Position numbers and translations under genes: made by a program | Assembly: GCA_965644315.1 (NCBI GenBank) | Contig: CBFFRQ010000062.1 | Coordinates: 434,001 to 498,000, forward strand | Origin: Caecitellus pseudoparvulus | Taxonomy: Eukaryota > Bigyra: Bicosoecida | DNA: 64,000 bases | Direction: 5' to 3' | Shown here: positions 23,101 through 28,862 of the stretch, in pieces | Numbering within the stretch: position 1 is the first letter of the stretch | Layout: the number at the start of each line of letters is the position of its first letter | Notes under the pieces: model-generated | What the model was told of the DNA's origin: nothing | Databases searched by the model: none | What the model saw: only the letters and a program-made list of their open reading frames with translations

Positions 23101-25714
23101 CGTTTACAGATGCGAAGACTCCGGTCCCTTCCACAACGCTCAGCAGCATGCATAGTTCATCAAACCCAGCCACACGGAGCAGCACCCACGGGTTCGACCG
23201 TGGCAGCTCAAGCAGGGCAGCCACGCCTAGCATCAAGCGTGGCAGACATGCCGTACGCCGCACACGACGTCCACAGCCGTCATGAGTCAGCAAATTCATG
23301 ATGGCGCGACCCTGTGACTTCCCTTCTTGTGCAGCCCACCAATGGCGTGACAGACGACCAGCAACAGCCGCAGCGAAGATGGTGTACGCCCATGGAAGAC
23401 AGCCTGCCTCAGACTGCACCTGGACCTTCTCAGCGGCATGCAGAGACCTCATTGCCTCTCCATCCACTCCAGCATGCTCGTGCGATCCCGCACACTTGCA
23501 GATTGTCTGGCAGCTGGTGTCCAGTACTCGGGCCAGCTCCGTTTCGAAGGTCCCAGACTGTGCTGCGCTTGTGGATGGCGTGAACACCTCCCGTGACAGC
23601 TCCACCACACGCTCGGACAGCAACAGCAAGTGTGTCGCGGTGAGAATGCGGTTGCTGAACCGTGAGCGAGCGGGGGCGCGCCGTGTGTCGGGAGGGAGGT
23701 TGGCCTCAGCACTGGCCAGCCAGGTCTCCAGGCACAGAAGCAAGCACTGCTGCTTGGATGGCGGGTCTTGTCCACGGGAGCACGTGGCCGCAACGACCAG
23801 CCCTGCACCTGCTGCGAAAGCCACCAAGTCCCCGCCAGCACCGGAGCGAGCCTCGTACACACAGCAGTAGCTGTAGAAGTGCCACATCCACTGTCCAACG
23901 AGGGCACAACTTTCCTCCAACGTGGGATACCGACTGGCCACCTGAATGGCCGAAGCAGGCGTCATTCCTACCATGTTACTGGGCTGCGCGGCAGACTCGC
24001 CAACAGCCGTCGCAAGCCTGTCATACCAGGCCTCCTGCTGCCAGGCCTCGGCGCTGCCGCCAGCCCCAAGCCAGGTGTCCATTTCACGAACGAAGTTGGC
24101 CACGTGGTCTTCAGGGACACCGAGGTGTGCCCCCTGCAGCATGTCACGAAAGACTCCGTCATAGGCTTCAACCTGTGGAGCTGCTGACCCTGGACCCACA
24201 TCCACAGCAGCACCTTCAGCTGCAGCATGGCCTCCACCTCGGCTCCGGGCCAGAGATTGCCCTAGCCCTTGCAGAGCCTCGGCCAAACACACCACGTCGT
24301 CGCGTGCAAGGGCACCCAGTCTGAATACGGATGCGACGAGCCTGCGCATGTACTTCACTCGAGACTCGGTGCCCGAGCAGAGCAAGATGCCCACGTAGGC
24401 GGGTTCAGCCAGCAGAGCCTGCAGCTCAGCCCACTGGACCCGCAAAGTCTGTCCAGCACTCCAGGCAGCCTGGAAGCGCTGCGCGACAGCAGCAAACACT
24501 GGACGAAGTAGCTCGCCTTCAGGAAGGGAAAGTCTTTGAACACGTGCAAGGGCAAACAGGCAGTCCAAGAACTGTGCTGGCGCCATACCAGCGTGCAGCG
24601 ACATGAAGTCTGCATGTGGTTGTTGCACCATGTACGTTACTGCTTCTTGGCTTGTGATCTGATCCTCGAGCAAACCACTCTTCTCCATGGAGGCGCGCAC
24701 ACAGAAACAAACTAGGGTCACAGCCAGCAGCTGTCGAGGAGTTCGCGACAGCACATGCAAACAAGCCTTTGCTGTTTGTTGCGGAAACACTACGCTGTAC
24801 AACGAAGCATGAAGAGTGCTCAGAATGGCAGGATCAAGTCCAACTGCTTCTGCGACAAGCCTCAGCGCTGCTTCACAGGCGCTGCCATCTGGACCCAGCA
24901 CTAGGGTCTCCATGTTCTGCAGCCACAGAGTGTGTGCAGTTGCTCCAGCCACAGCTGCACCTCGCAGCGTGGACCCATGCTTCCTGGCCAAATCAGACAT
25001 CTGCACTGCAGCAAGCACTGCCGGCAAGATCCTGATGTGCAGCATGAGGTTTCCACTTGTGCTGGGGCGCTGCAGGATGTCACTCAAGAGCTCACCGAGG
25101 GCGAGTGCACTTGAGGCGGTCTCCTCAGACGAAGGGCTATAGTAGCAAGCGTCAAGAGCCCACTTGCAGCGCTGGGAAATGCCGAGTACGGAACTCTGAA
25201 AAGCAGCATCGGGAGCACATGCGGCCTCAAGCCACTCGCAGAGGTCAAGCACTGAGGCATGGGGCTGCTTGGCCTCAGTGGCTAATCCCAAGGCTTGAAG
25301 GACAGACCTCCATGTGCTTGTGCCACCCGCCGTTGTGCCGACATCTTGCGTTGAAGGTGTACTAGTGCGGCCGCCTTCCTTCCTCGCATGCTTCCATCCT
25401 TTCCCAACGCGAAACGACCACAAACCATCCGCTGTCTGCCACTTGTAATTCTTCAGTGCTAGAGGACCATACACTGACTCTAGCTGCTGAGTCAAGCGCC
25501 CTGTTCGTGGGTCGATGGCGGTGGAGGTCTTGGAGCCGATGTACGCGTTCAGTTCATCGCAGAAGTTGAAGACTTCCTTGCTGCTTCCTGATCTCCATGA
25601 TACTGAGTACAGGACACGTCCATGTGCATTAAGGAACCTTCCTCGAGTCTGGTCGAAGCGCACGCCACGTTGAAATCCGACTGCTTTGCGGCGAGGAGCA
25701 GCGGCCCAGGCCAT
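8153..25714 (-). CDS. Giant RNF213/mysterin-like AAA+ protein, full-length copy
   Basis: One uninterrupted frame of about 5853 residues from the ATG shared with the second copy. An in-frame ATG 64 codons upstream (25906) would add a hydrophobic stretch, but it is not conserved in the other copy. The central motor follows RNF213: P-loop GGPGSGKS (about 1755), P-loop-like GDTGVCKS (about 2186), acidic VDELNTAGD (about 2493) with VNGRELPKNLYFVGAINP, P-loop GPPGCGKT (about 2836) with VCVVIDEAGLP and LLSNSTLDAAKTNR, then LSDFPDDQNPTNI, FNRYYRSATY, and SPLLNRFSKF (about 3270). That order and wording match the dynein-like core of RNF213, a ubiquitin ligase of lipid droplets and innate defence in animals. 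A Cys-rich finger sits at about 4895-4945 (CPHCG, GGCDIARCGRN, GGCGKKYRF). I see no classic RING and no canonical RZ finger. Residues 1-120 are a conserved Trp/Phe-rich module of unknown type. Function in this organism is inferred. Confidence 0.88.
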   Translation of the reverse strand: MAWAAAPRRKAVGFQRGVRFDQTRGRFLNAHGRVLYSVSWRSGSSKEVFNFCDELNAYIGSKTSTAIDPRTGRLTQQLESVYGPLALKNYKWQTADGLWSFRVGKGWKHARKEGGRTSTPSTQDVGTTAGGTSTWRSVLQALGLATEAKQPHASVLDLCEWLEAACAPDAAFQSSVLGISQRCKWALDACYYSPSSEETASSALALGELLSDILQRPSTSGNLMLHIRILPAVLAAVQMSDLARKHGSTLRGAAVAGATAHTLWLQNMETLVLGPDGSACEAALRLVAEAVGLDPAILSTLHASLYSVVFPQQTAKACLHVLSRTPRQLLAVTLVCFCVRASMEKSGLLEDQITSQEAVTYMVQQPHADFMSLHAGMAPAQFLDCLFALARVQRLSLPEGELLRPVFAAVAQRFQAAWSAGQTLRVQWAELQALLAEPAYVGILLCSGTESRVKYMRRLVASVFRLGALARDDVVCLAEALQGLGQSLARSRGGGHAAAEGAAVDVGPGSAAPQVEAYDGVFRDMLQGAHLGVPEDHVANFVREMDTWLGAGGSAEAWQQEAWYDRLATAVGESAAQPSNMVGMTPASAIQVASRYPTLEESCALVGQWMWHFYSYCCVYEARSGAGGDLVAFAAGAGLVVAATCSRGQDPPSKQQCLLLCLETWLASAEANLPPDTRRAPARSRFSNRILTATHLLLLSERVVELSREVFTPSTSAAQSGTFETELARVLDTSCQTICKCAGSHEHAGVDGEAMRSLHAAEKVQVQSEAGCLPWAYTIFAAAVAGRLSRHWWAAQEGKSQGRAIMNLLTHDGCGRRVRRTACLPRLMLGVAALLELPRSNPWVLLRVAGFDELCMLLSVVEGTGVFASVNEEFGGKPLPVLNVQRVACQTQDDGDDDGDVESCSLSDVVWIVWDHVQECMDTIEDSLSDNSVTVHDLQTLAEDAKLQRVLGIALTKEDQVPAAVRECMATLANSKEKAQSLRAMALWYSELTLFGAGAGQARDAVPPPDDGSTVRDWLNFVELQQGGVVLSETSFRALKHFMDHKSVLFRDRLVREAITRRLAGQRHTGRGWDAAIEAVLEGLKKLLNMGDQKVSELGRSGTQGMGGGDDLPRGAHFGRELAAISSFFNDDQGGSSSDRPSVFQTQVANVRQATELLRMQDTLGAFREALGVLGCRDVEVACAPIRRAQSAKVSQVKAALANISAELGGLDLAIMQVIAALPSMSDFMQYLDEHSEDYAGQFELALQASTADTHLQGLLRHLPPLRQLAEAVLPARQASPLARGGMAAEGARAAQVSIVDLVRAVDGVITSRASREDASGSGARSTRGAVAEALVGEIKALVDNWERVASALQRANRDAANSNLLLLHREISGTGQFVSILDETGHRSGISLSYAIGGETSGTRVPWTPDQLLENITNAQVVGESGDDDGDAVQHILAAYDLAEEAHKVHLELASAGHPEYQPGGAAVPLNEVDTDSTESIVDKVRNRLELLEAQLDAWRGGTEEALYDCPALSALTPKLLLGLSQALQGFAGTQYEPRKAVQALLPYAMLCYPATDALAQQAMCEKLEAQATGGFDEVARCLPWAAGVLARAMDVGAVPEDAGAVSVVLLRGKSLHHMCHKALEHHASVGVPLHPSQLYRCDADATVADIEWLGRMLCSKAPFAPAVYCLGVDRLSAVARDALNRCLQSPDLSVEVYLLFGDVVGMRQFVAPAADTWWKKEPVPASVNQLRSLSWAAQHQAAGARHVSGADLVAGGPGSGKSFHISRSCEADGAKLIRVPVHEGFTVSHLIQQYKEVVQGLGESGGRVWMHFDVFEQADVGQLSQCLFDMFSLGLLRDMQSGEACVLDCSVQLHVAMELPALGKTEFPAREAWPSAGAGGGVRAASHPLLAELDGHLAVKWRDSMRVVNMGDLHMDPTLRLCAVGLGLHMHAQGCGGDACRCLADACAEIRSSKFLPSMEGLADRLGDEALRDILAVALAEHPFLRGAADVNLRLVVQMAKLLETRLKYLQTMSDTAKKNPSQSSIRHECAKASFWYEMLSFMIYEVATTCGMFHGGLRVATIRPTKVKSSEPVGGVFDFRVLVVYPSSCTLQEAKTLMRTLSLAPGSDNMVTYLSSDAQDGKNGFDMAELRAGIAPAFGMRDTALLRPLLERNNFVLALRDSLRMLELHDWCKSGNSMVLAGDTGVCKSFLVNMYSLLRNSRDDVLFDMSLFLVTALRAFARVNLPRLQARLRQLQLEGRSIEAVSSDIAALSGILRIKGATYEVSPDLTTVEVTNVPPVSPSWEKVELTNDPRVVDLEHVMDVFESHASEELQNKLFDEVPILIQLALRQYPRQAAGIPAAHRERLQQNFNYFHTQGRVADVAELVKHMTETRVTFDAVSSEMEELSKQGQGVGGAGAGAAAAGEAGAAQPAAAGTDTFSQRLDFRVVFKSVFTSETATLYSRVLMHAGMTASKWEAELKRIEATLADAERSVPRARKRDAASAKLTMCVFVDELNTAGDLGIVCEAFTQHSVNGRELPKNLYFVGAINPKATREQLRRQAQGVVNYTPVQGAQAAAGAGQAAPPPAPLERQGSKDGEDGEDAYAPFIVKYLPASMRTMEKAAPDLQTEDEEAFLRMYVEQKAWQLPHVGQVTRGVKEQHARALQGFTQMAARLVLAAQETVRRFELRRIHVSLRDLVRCVDLAAWLLRAGVRTGEKVAGREVSVNPFLPKPSLRTDQGSVQFLRDLLKQSLLVSIAVCYLLRLPSRVEAERVNGHDSYRLAFLAAMDGVGQPDLVHGELQNTLNGAMEHLFSEIKKRPDGLAETAPMQEAVFTASLAVCVTPTFNVLTTGPPGCGKTMAVMIVADNFAGRSSQSAVLRRFPHMQIEHYQCSEVTTSEELQKVYQSAIQRQRIASTPGNATRVCVVIDEAGLPKERRQALKALHDVLEEKDGPPTILLSNSTLDAAKTNRSVHCSQGKVQQKDIVTLGMQLLLKDGSRKLVKELVDGVLTSAHPKYGDTSRQLELVRGICAAFQAESQRDALSGRFFSWFHLRDFVYLCRHIRHRLQDAGLHRLTADVLVGGLRCNMQTVSRIAGDREEFSRLVEAFLLECQLGGLGGGAAHGGAAGQAGGRQYEPAALESLSNLLGQEYEGDPSKAHFRHALVVDRSNCEAGVDMLFDLGILDRGATTVISLSDFPDDQNPTNIAKTLRRVKQAAGSGETALLVNCPQSVFTALYDVFNRYYRSATYKGKKTYYADITIGAMSIPVHVHPAFKVVVHVPLSQLRHMPSPLLNRFSKFVLSARDALRSQLESLPQHIPPCFSGIRYKPGLQAFFHHLEEEVERFAGFVASGHPSLMFQGYTEAETVPALILRLLRQTQSMDTNFEVPSPFRMMDGSGDEGQPASASEAGAAGEEGVVGYSTAAAPDAGAEAGPECIVTKRLLASMERHVDACNAQLLQMARAGAFASGNRNGVFPSRYVTEYVARQEHFSGQRLLHGLLDSVRTAWQRAVSATREPSKSVSSACQFMVFARHSSGVAQLESCGASAAALLGCRVESLASLDLSRHAALEGGIRGGAAADGAAAGAVAPQSAFVYSLSEASSSTGIVDRISDFFELALRVAQQGCIEPNSELPSLVVCANMGSHTASQVNVVRQAIDSCRAVFQTRLRESEACRAWRSIPTPAVVMILYSPLQLASLGAAYNFVPLSSAWENVFVDGIDVVAEGEGGDALGVRPGEQSHKWLAAAMGLPSADGGCDAGQELRASLEDLVLEAARRVTFRHQRAKVEEVRSRGLERVPEFYTASIFVSNGRAGPGTLADIVKARPYLIAALGELLQRFWHQTAQAALRDAADAVVEDGMKGSVLSQIRDGITWLFNKMLPDVLTSLCQDYGLEAIAGLSPNALPDSAAWESAALAVWGAKFASTCLKSVVARQVIRKKALQHSFYPLNLVPQSPWAPSTPCFSSFMEAMTDLLDASRISSGGEPSATLREAVRRLDLPQQAPGSFSFLKPALELLAENEAARKAWFQDFIRITLGFICPAESSVRVQTTSERRLSPKEFELVSFALKGRCATEIERLRGQQEVPLASVLTPVILKTMLANLGVSLQSMLSSLIGVSSDEQLEDFKAEIMRDGVESAAAEIARSAVGKLAEDIDDAVQSEEEWCKWVEQVRTLREFSLRSGQSAEEYFPGTLQVCVVLLVSFEVLCRVPARLRKTVAECLVECQHEYDSMPALDFALLALAQVASLREGPLIEPARDACVAVLVWLSTANSLPASAGALQALVGGLVGHTNATVREMDTAPSVLFGDPECLSLTGRVALLELLCSISEDAADSTREALHTVLAEALPGSRWPMPIEVSTSYTSDIQGDSADGSAAGAPIAYMAHSNEGSQVLRVVGGFFSFQRSAETNALSAQATNLCGDQAGLSGRAWSMYDRVGFMQRCVAFCDDLARCIVHGNVADWCTDEVQACTQWLVQSSPAWASFLFCRIVSHDSGDIATLTKLLARNGVMTSLGLGAWSAVSLASQSTQAQVQAACDAVLAAGEDTRQAKVRELHGVAGLSFSVLINAVSKASFEVQCMLDEQNPRAAQQALSLKLEEVAGQLRHLDLVALHDEPAGSAGAAAQGRDTERPSEFKDVAEVALEVTSTDRGAALRFSKHIPLMLKAYNWCMEEAALLFTDTEANDVTMQVVLRDPRLPAAVRERGLNIVVAFLDAWKELREEFQEFTAVCGRQDAIERPIQDFVLRASEERQREGAVQLRLRDMVKLPQHAGEMSGAAPMRMLRERLCLTQNMILGMEPLARIVRASVDGGVNASCWMLGEAPGVPLSTLAQDLAPQRFLLSGVNGLVKPMHGLSSEETATCLLASVLCSFSVDRGTADAGAAAVETAGSALSDSLAAAVEASAWQQQMLMYSIKTSICPHCGRLAAQSGGCDIARCGRNTEETSDDIARRQEAQRRAGGKTGGCGKKYRFSQNLLPMPKVGELAMERFLPPGYKRGQNMKLPPMPRSKFDLRPTQLAHLLFPFTLAGRATLNFPADDKPLQTRKEVQESVLELPSIPETGGAARESTSPAQTPGVSVPALSAQPGTSQLRNLARLLREDVKAWRERARGEGQAAEQGTQEEPSLGRRVLKIIARQSKGITKKEFVAQLEELLHLARAEVGGDTLPTLQVLMDSQGPTRGKRWNPAFDHLKGSSIEMLPVIVDKTDVPGKQEADLSGEPLPANVQRVIRQGLEDCEVEAAHGSTDSINVTLQCLTSLLGALERVAKDMQKNSPLEFLEAQDGIKGWLGDLQDDTLGTFCLKLFSTDAGAGDQPLQLLHVPSLMRELRRAEGRLFQLMQTASRAQAKRNAQLSQQDTNVAGMYRVRVLFLKKDELSSVDSETKDLPPVGLETDDDTQSDIDVPSTSNRITDPPALPDDIVDSDDDGPILPIHPDGPVPSTVDPAEEAVTQGREAVKSAKVLDADACRFFQTCTPTGGAPDSDGLQGFVDNLSSRIGKVTSKARDALTSMHTLCKPVDVENVIAELKQLNGALLEHRAFLALCSDPDGPMWGDQLLLQPPAALPPAKVTLSVHVQHLQPNATSVESGTASSADFVPVGDDVKRCDWDIAASDSTPLLARVAECLGWSLADIQGNSFVDAVFRADGYDQWQVLPDDNGAALAGLTNLVLALRDTSSCCPQPTFTVSELVQDETPQPWLTPGLFEARVEEVPFADVCDEAGEMSGSALLRVVRGLGMGQHVVVAHEDLNGGWEPIAARNQHAFLPAVLGHVWSGTCRVYVSAVPILRVYKVPTEEGFPFDTTLHDANLQAYTGEVPVHAVPFDVAADADGAAIDAHIKTHVPGHLVCLYDYGEGEWFDGIWGAYKGKEKHGLAVVVAFE

Positions 25715-26206
25715 CCTGCGACGAATGCACAAGGCGAAAAGTGTCTGCAGCTCGCTGCTTGTACACTCTAGACTCTTCATTGTGTCGGTGGACACAAAAC
25801 CACCCTGTGCGATGAGCAGCAATCCGCACCAGCGAATAGCGCCAGTACATGCGATAGCAAAAGCCAGTGCTTGCCACATGCGCAAGATGCACACACTGCC
25901 ACACAAAGCGAGCCGCAGACACGTCCATGTTACACACCTGACTTGGAGCGAGGCAGGTCTACCGAGGGCGCCTCTTCTTGGGCGGCCGGTGGCTGGAGGT
26001 GTTGGTGCGAGTGCAGAGCTTGCACTTCACCTTGCACGCGATGCTGAAGAGCTGCCCTCAAGCCGGACTGATCGTGGTGCCGACCACGAGCAGCACACAA
26101 GTGGGAAAGAAGCCGAGAGCTGTCAGCTTATTCACCCACACTGCTGGTGTGCGGTGAGAGTTTTGAATTGTGGGGACGGAGTGTGGTTTGCGTTCCACCA
26201 CGCCAA
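8153..26206 (-). repeat. Segmental duplication, copy A (full length)
   Basis: This block is repeated in direct orientation at 31903-44303. Similarity starts at or next to the stop codon and continues through the RNF213-like gene and about 490 bp of 5' flank up to the shared CGTTCCACCACGCCAA. Outside these points the flanks are unrelated. Copy A contains 8747-14472, which copy B lacks. Many stretches of several hundred bases look identical, for example 19561-20300 against 37641-38380. Confidence 0.9.
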
Positions 26207-26386
26207 CTTCCGACCCCCCCCTTTCTGGGGCGCCACCACCCGTCAAACTGCTGCAAGCAAGAGGGGCCCAACAAATTCCTCAACAGATTGACTGCTATCG
26301 CAACGTCCTCTTCCCTTTCTCCATTGCGCAAGCAGTGCGGTCTGAGTGGAGACGGCCTTGGCGTTTCACACCATCCTCACTTCACC
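25715..26386. other. Divergent intergenic region; holds a degenerate duplicated small frame
   Basis: This separates the RNF213-like copy A start from the Rpn3 start. The copy A side (to 26206) belongs to the duplication. On the minus strand it carries the remnant of the short frame that is open in copy B, interrupted here by a TGA at 26058-26060. The Rpn3 side is unique. Promoters for both genes should lie here; no element could be named. Confidence 0.5.
25965..26246 (-). pseudogene. Upstream small frame of copy A, broken by an in-frame stop
   Basis: The frame reads a hydrophobic segment (CVLLVVGTTISPA), then stops at TGA 26060-26058. The same frame continues beyond the stop as GQLFSIACKVKCKL and ends at PKKRRPR. 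The copy B counterpart is open through this point. It could be a decayed short membrane-protein gene, a 5' leader with an upstream frame, or simply non-coding DNA carried along with the duplication. I do not recognise the peptide. Confidence 0.25.
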
Positions 26387-28171
26387 ATGACGAAGCCCAG
26401 CGAGGCCCCAAAAGACACAGGCAGTGCTTCGGGCTCAGATCCAGAGTCCACTCAGCCCAAGGCAATTCGCCAGCTTTCCCCTTTGGCAGGTTTGTGGTCT
26501 CCAAGGCCCTCGCTGCGCGTGCGCTGTGTACTGACGTTGCGCGCGTTTCACGCCACAGTCTTGTACCGCAATATTTCGACGCTTGACAAGGCAGCCACCG
26601 CTCGGGATCGCCGCATGGTGTTGCGAGTTCTTCGGCAGACTGCCTATGTGCGGCAGCATGTCTCGATTGGCGAGTTGGTTGAGGCCAGCCGTTGTGTCAC
26701 AGATGCTGTTGTTGCGCCCCTCGTAGCGGCTGTGCTTCAGGCCCTGCCACTCAGCGGGCCTATGTCTGAGACAAAGGTGAGACCTTCTGATGAAGGAAGT
26801 CAACATCATTGCGTTCCATCCAGCACCGCATTTGTGGCTCCCGACGCTCCGTGCCTACAGGTGGATGAAGAAGGTGACGTTTCGCTGTCAGCGGCTGGCG
26901 TTTCAGCTTCCAGTGCGGCTCCTGCAGGTGACAGCGGTGCCCCGTGCGAAACACACGGCCAGCTGGCCAAAGTTGGCAAGCTTCCAGAAGTCAGTCCTGC
27001 TGGCCAGGCGTCTGTGGGGTCCTATTTTCTGTACCTGGGAGTGGCAAGGCTCGTCCATGCTGGCCTGTGGCAGAGTGCCTTTGAGCACGCAGCTGAGGCT
27101 GTGCAGTGGTTGGAGGGGGCGTCAAGTGAGACCTCTGACAACATCAGCGCTCGACTTTACAGTTTGTTGTGCCTTGCGGGAGAGCGGCAGGGCCTGTCCA
27201 GTCAGTTGAGCGGGTTCCTTCTTCGGCAGTACCGCACGGCTTGCCTGCGCCACAACGACATTGTCCAGGCGACCCTATTGAACTTGCTGTTGAGGGGACA
27301 CATGGCCAATGGTGCCTATGATGCTGCTGAAAAGCTTCTGCGGCTGACAGAGTTCCCAGAGTCTGTGTCGAACAATCAGTTCGTGCGGCACTTGTATTAC
27401 TCTGCCCGCATCGCAGCACTGCAAACTGACTATGCGACTGCCCATCAACGAGTGACTCAAGCCCAGCGCAAGGCGCCATCTGGCACAGCAGAAGGATTCC
27501 GCATGGCGGTCGCCAAGCTTGCTGTCGTGGTGCAGCTGTTGCTGGGCGAAGTTCCAGCAAAGTCCACCTTCCACATGCCCCATGCAGGGGGCGTGGGGGA
27601 CGCAGTGACTGTTGCTCTAGCGCCATACTTGGCCATCTCCCAGGCTGTGCGCGTCGGCAACACAGCTGCCTTTGAGCAAGCCGTGTCTGACCACTTGCCT
27701 GCTTTTGTTGCTGACGGCAACTTGAGCCTTGTACGGCGCCTTACACACACCGTGTTGAAGGCTGGCTTGAAGAAGATTTCGCGCTCATATTCGCGCATTG
27801 CCTTCGAAGACATTGCCGCTAAGTTGGGTGTGCCGTCGGCAGTGCACGCTGAGGCTCTGGTCGCCAAGGCGGTGAGGGACGGTGTTATTCAGGGCACGCT
27901 TGATTCTGAGGCCGGCACGTTCACCAGCCAGGACACAGAGGACGTGTACGCGACGACAGCCCCTGCAGAGGCGTTTCACCAGCGCATTCAGTTCCTCTTG
28001 GATGTGAAGACTGACGCGGTGCAGAGCATGCAGTACCCGCCTGACGCGTACCGCAAAGAGGTGGACAAGGCCTCCAAGGCGGCCGCTGAAGCGGAGGCGG
28101 AAGAGGAGGAGATCGCCGATGTTCTGGAGCAAGGGGGTGATTTGGACGACGAAGGGGACGAGTCAGAGTGA
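26387..28171 (+). CDS. RPN3: 26S proteasome regulatory subunit Rpn3 (PSMD3)
   Basis: Lid subunit of the 19S regulatory particle, a PCI-domain scaffold. Family blocks: YRTACLRHNDIVQATLLNLL, AYDAAEKLLRLTEFPE, YYSARIAALQTDYATA, KLAVVVQLLLGEVP, YLAISQAVRVGN, ISRSYSRIAFEDIAAKLGV, VAKAVRDGVIQ, then FHQRIQFLLDVKTDAV and YPPDAYRKEVD, ending in an acidic tail. The start was placed at ATG 26387; an in-frame ATG 240 bp upstream is open but reads like leader. A probable 84-bp intron (26777-26860, GTGAGA...CTACAG) removes 28 unconserved residues; because it is a multiple of three and lacks stops, its retention would also give an open frame. Spliced length is 566 residues, unspliced 594, against about 530 in animals. 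It is divergent from RNF213-like copy A and followed by the repeat array. Confidence 0.93.
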   Translation: MTKPSEAPKDTGSASGSDPESTQPKAIRQLSPLAGLWSPRPSLRVRCVLTLRAFHATVLYRNISTLDKAATARDRRMVLRVLRQTAYVRQHVSIGELVEASRCVTDAVVAPLVAAVLQALPLSGPMSETKVRPSDEGSQHHCVPSSTAFVAPDAPCLQVDEEGDVSLSAAGVSASSAAPAGDSGAPCETHGQLAKVGKLPEVSPAGQASVGSYFLYLGVARLVHAGLWQSAFEHAAEAVQWLEGASSETSDNISARLYSLLCLAGERQGLSSQLSGFLLRQYRTACLRHNDIVQATLLNLLLRGHMANGAYDAAEKLLRLTEFPESVSNNQFVRHLYYSARIAALQTDYATAHQRVTQAQRKAPSGTAEGFRMAVAKLAVVVQLLLGEVPAKSTFHMPHAGGVGDAVTVALAPYLAISQAVRVGNTAAFEQAVSDHLPAFVADGNLSLVRRLTHTVLKAGLKKISRSYSRIAFEDIAAKLGVPSAVHAEALVAKAVRDGVIQGTLDSEAGTFTSQDTEDVYATTAPAEAFHQRIQFLLDVKTDAVQSMQYPPDAYRKEVDKASKAAAEAEAEEEEIADVLEQGGDLDDEGDESE

Positions 28172-28238
28172 ATGGTATGTTGTCTGTGTGTCGGACGCGT
28201 TGCGCTCCCGCCCTTTGTCCCGCTTGTGTGATTGCACC

Positions 28239-28417
28239 GTGACGATTCAAACCAGCTACTCTGCATGTGCTGTTTTTGGCAATGCTGACTGAACTTTATT
28301 CATACTGTCTGAGTGCTCGTGTAATGTGCATGTCTGTCTGCAGTGACGATTCAAACCAGCTACTCTGCATGTGCTGTCGCCGGCAATGCTGACTGAACTT
28401 TATTCATACTGTCTGAG
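28239..28417 (+). repeat. Direct repeat pair, period 104 bp
   Basis: A roughly 75-bp unit beginning GTGACGATTCAAACCAGCTA and ending near ATACTGTCTGAG occurs at 28239 and again at 28343. The copies differ only at a few positions (TTTTT against CGCCG in the middle). It lies just after the Rpn3 stop, in or near its 3' UTR. Confidence 0.85.
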
Positions 28418-28448
28418 CAACAATGCTGTCCATGTGTTGCACCTGTGA

Positions 28449-28627
28449 AGAGAACTTTATTGGAGCTGTCCGATGTGCGGCCAACGAATGTTGCCGACAC
28501 TGACTGACGATTCTACGCTGTCTTGAGGTGCCCGTGTGCTCGCTCGCGCTTGTGAGGAAAATCTTATTGGAGCTGTCTGACTCTTGGTAATCTTATGCCA
28601 AGTTTACCTGACGATTCTACGCTGTCT
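28449..28627 (+). repeat. Second direct repeat pair sharing TTATTGGAGCTGTC and TGACGATTCTACGCTGTCT
   Basis: Two copies of about 70 bp. The first runs from about 28451 (AGAACTTTATTGGAGCTGTC) to ACGATTCTACGCTGTCT at 28523; the second from about 28558 (AAATCTTATTGGAGCTGTC) to the same end motif at 28627. The two ends are conserved while the middle diverges. TGACGATTC is also found in the first repeat pair, so all four may be one family. Confidence 0.75.
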
Positions 28628-28862
28628 GAAGCGCTTTCGGCGACATGAACTTATCTTTCACCTGTGTCCTTTCGCAGGTTTTCCCCTTTGCAGCCGTGCG
28701 AGAACGCAGGCGCTTCGATGTGAATCCAAGAACACAATCAAATGCAGCATACAACTTACAATTACATGGTCGTCATACTTGGCTCGTCCACCGCACTTCA
28801 GGTGCTGCTGCAGTGTCGGGCAATCCCGAGCCAGCCAGGTGCGGAAATCGACTTGCTCAGCC

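Larger units (their letters stand above)
28172..28862. other. Intergenic region rich in short direct repeats
   Basis: About 690 bp between Rpn3 and the downstream membrane-protein gene. Most of 28239-28627 is built from two kinds of direct repeat listed separately. The motif ACTTTATT/TCTTATT recurs four times. An open frame enters from 28584 but the likely start codon is at 28863. Confidence 0.55.
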
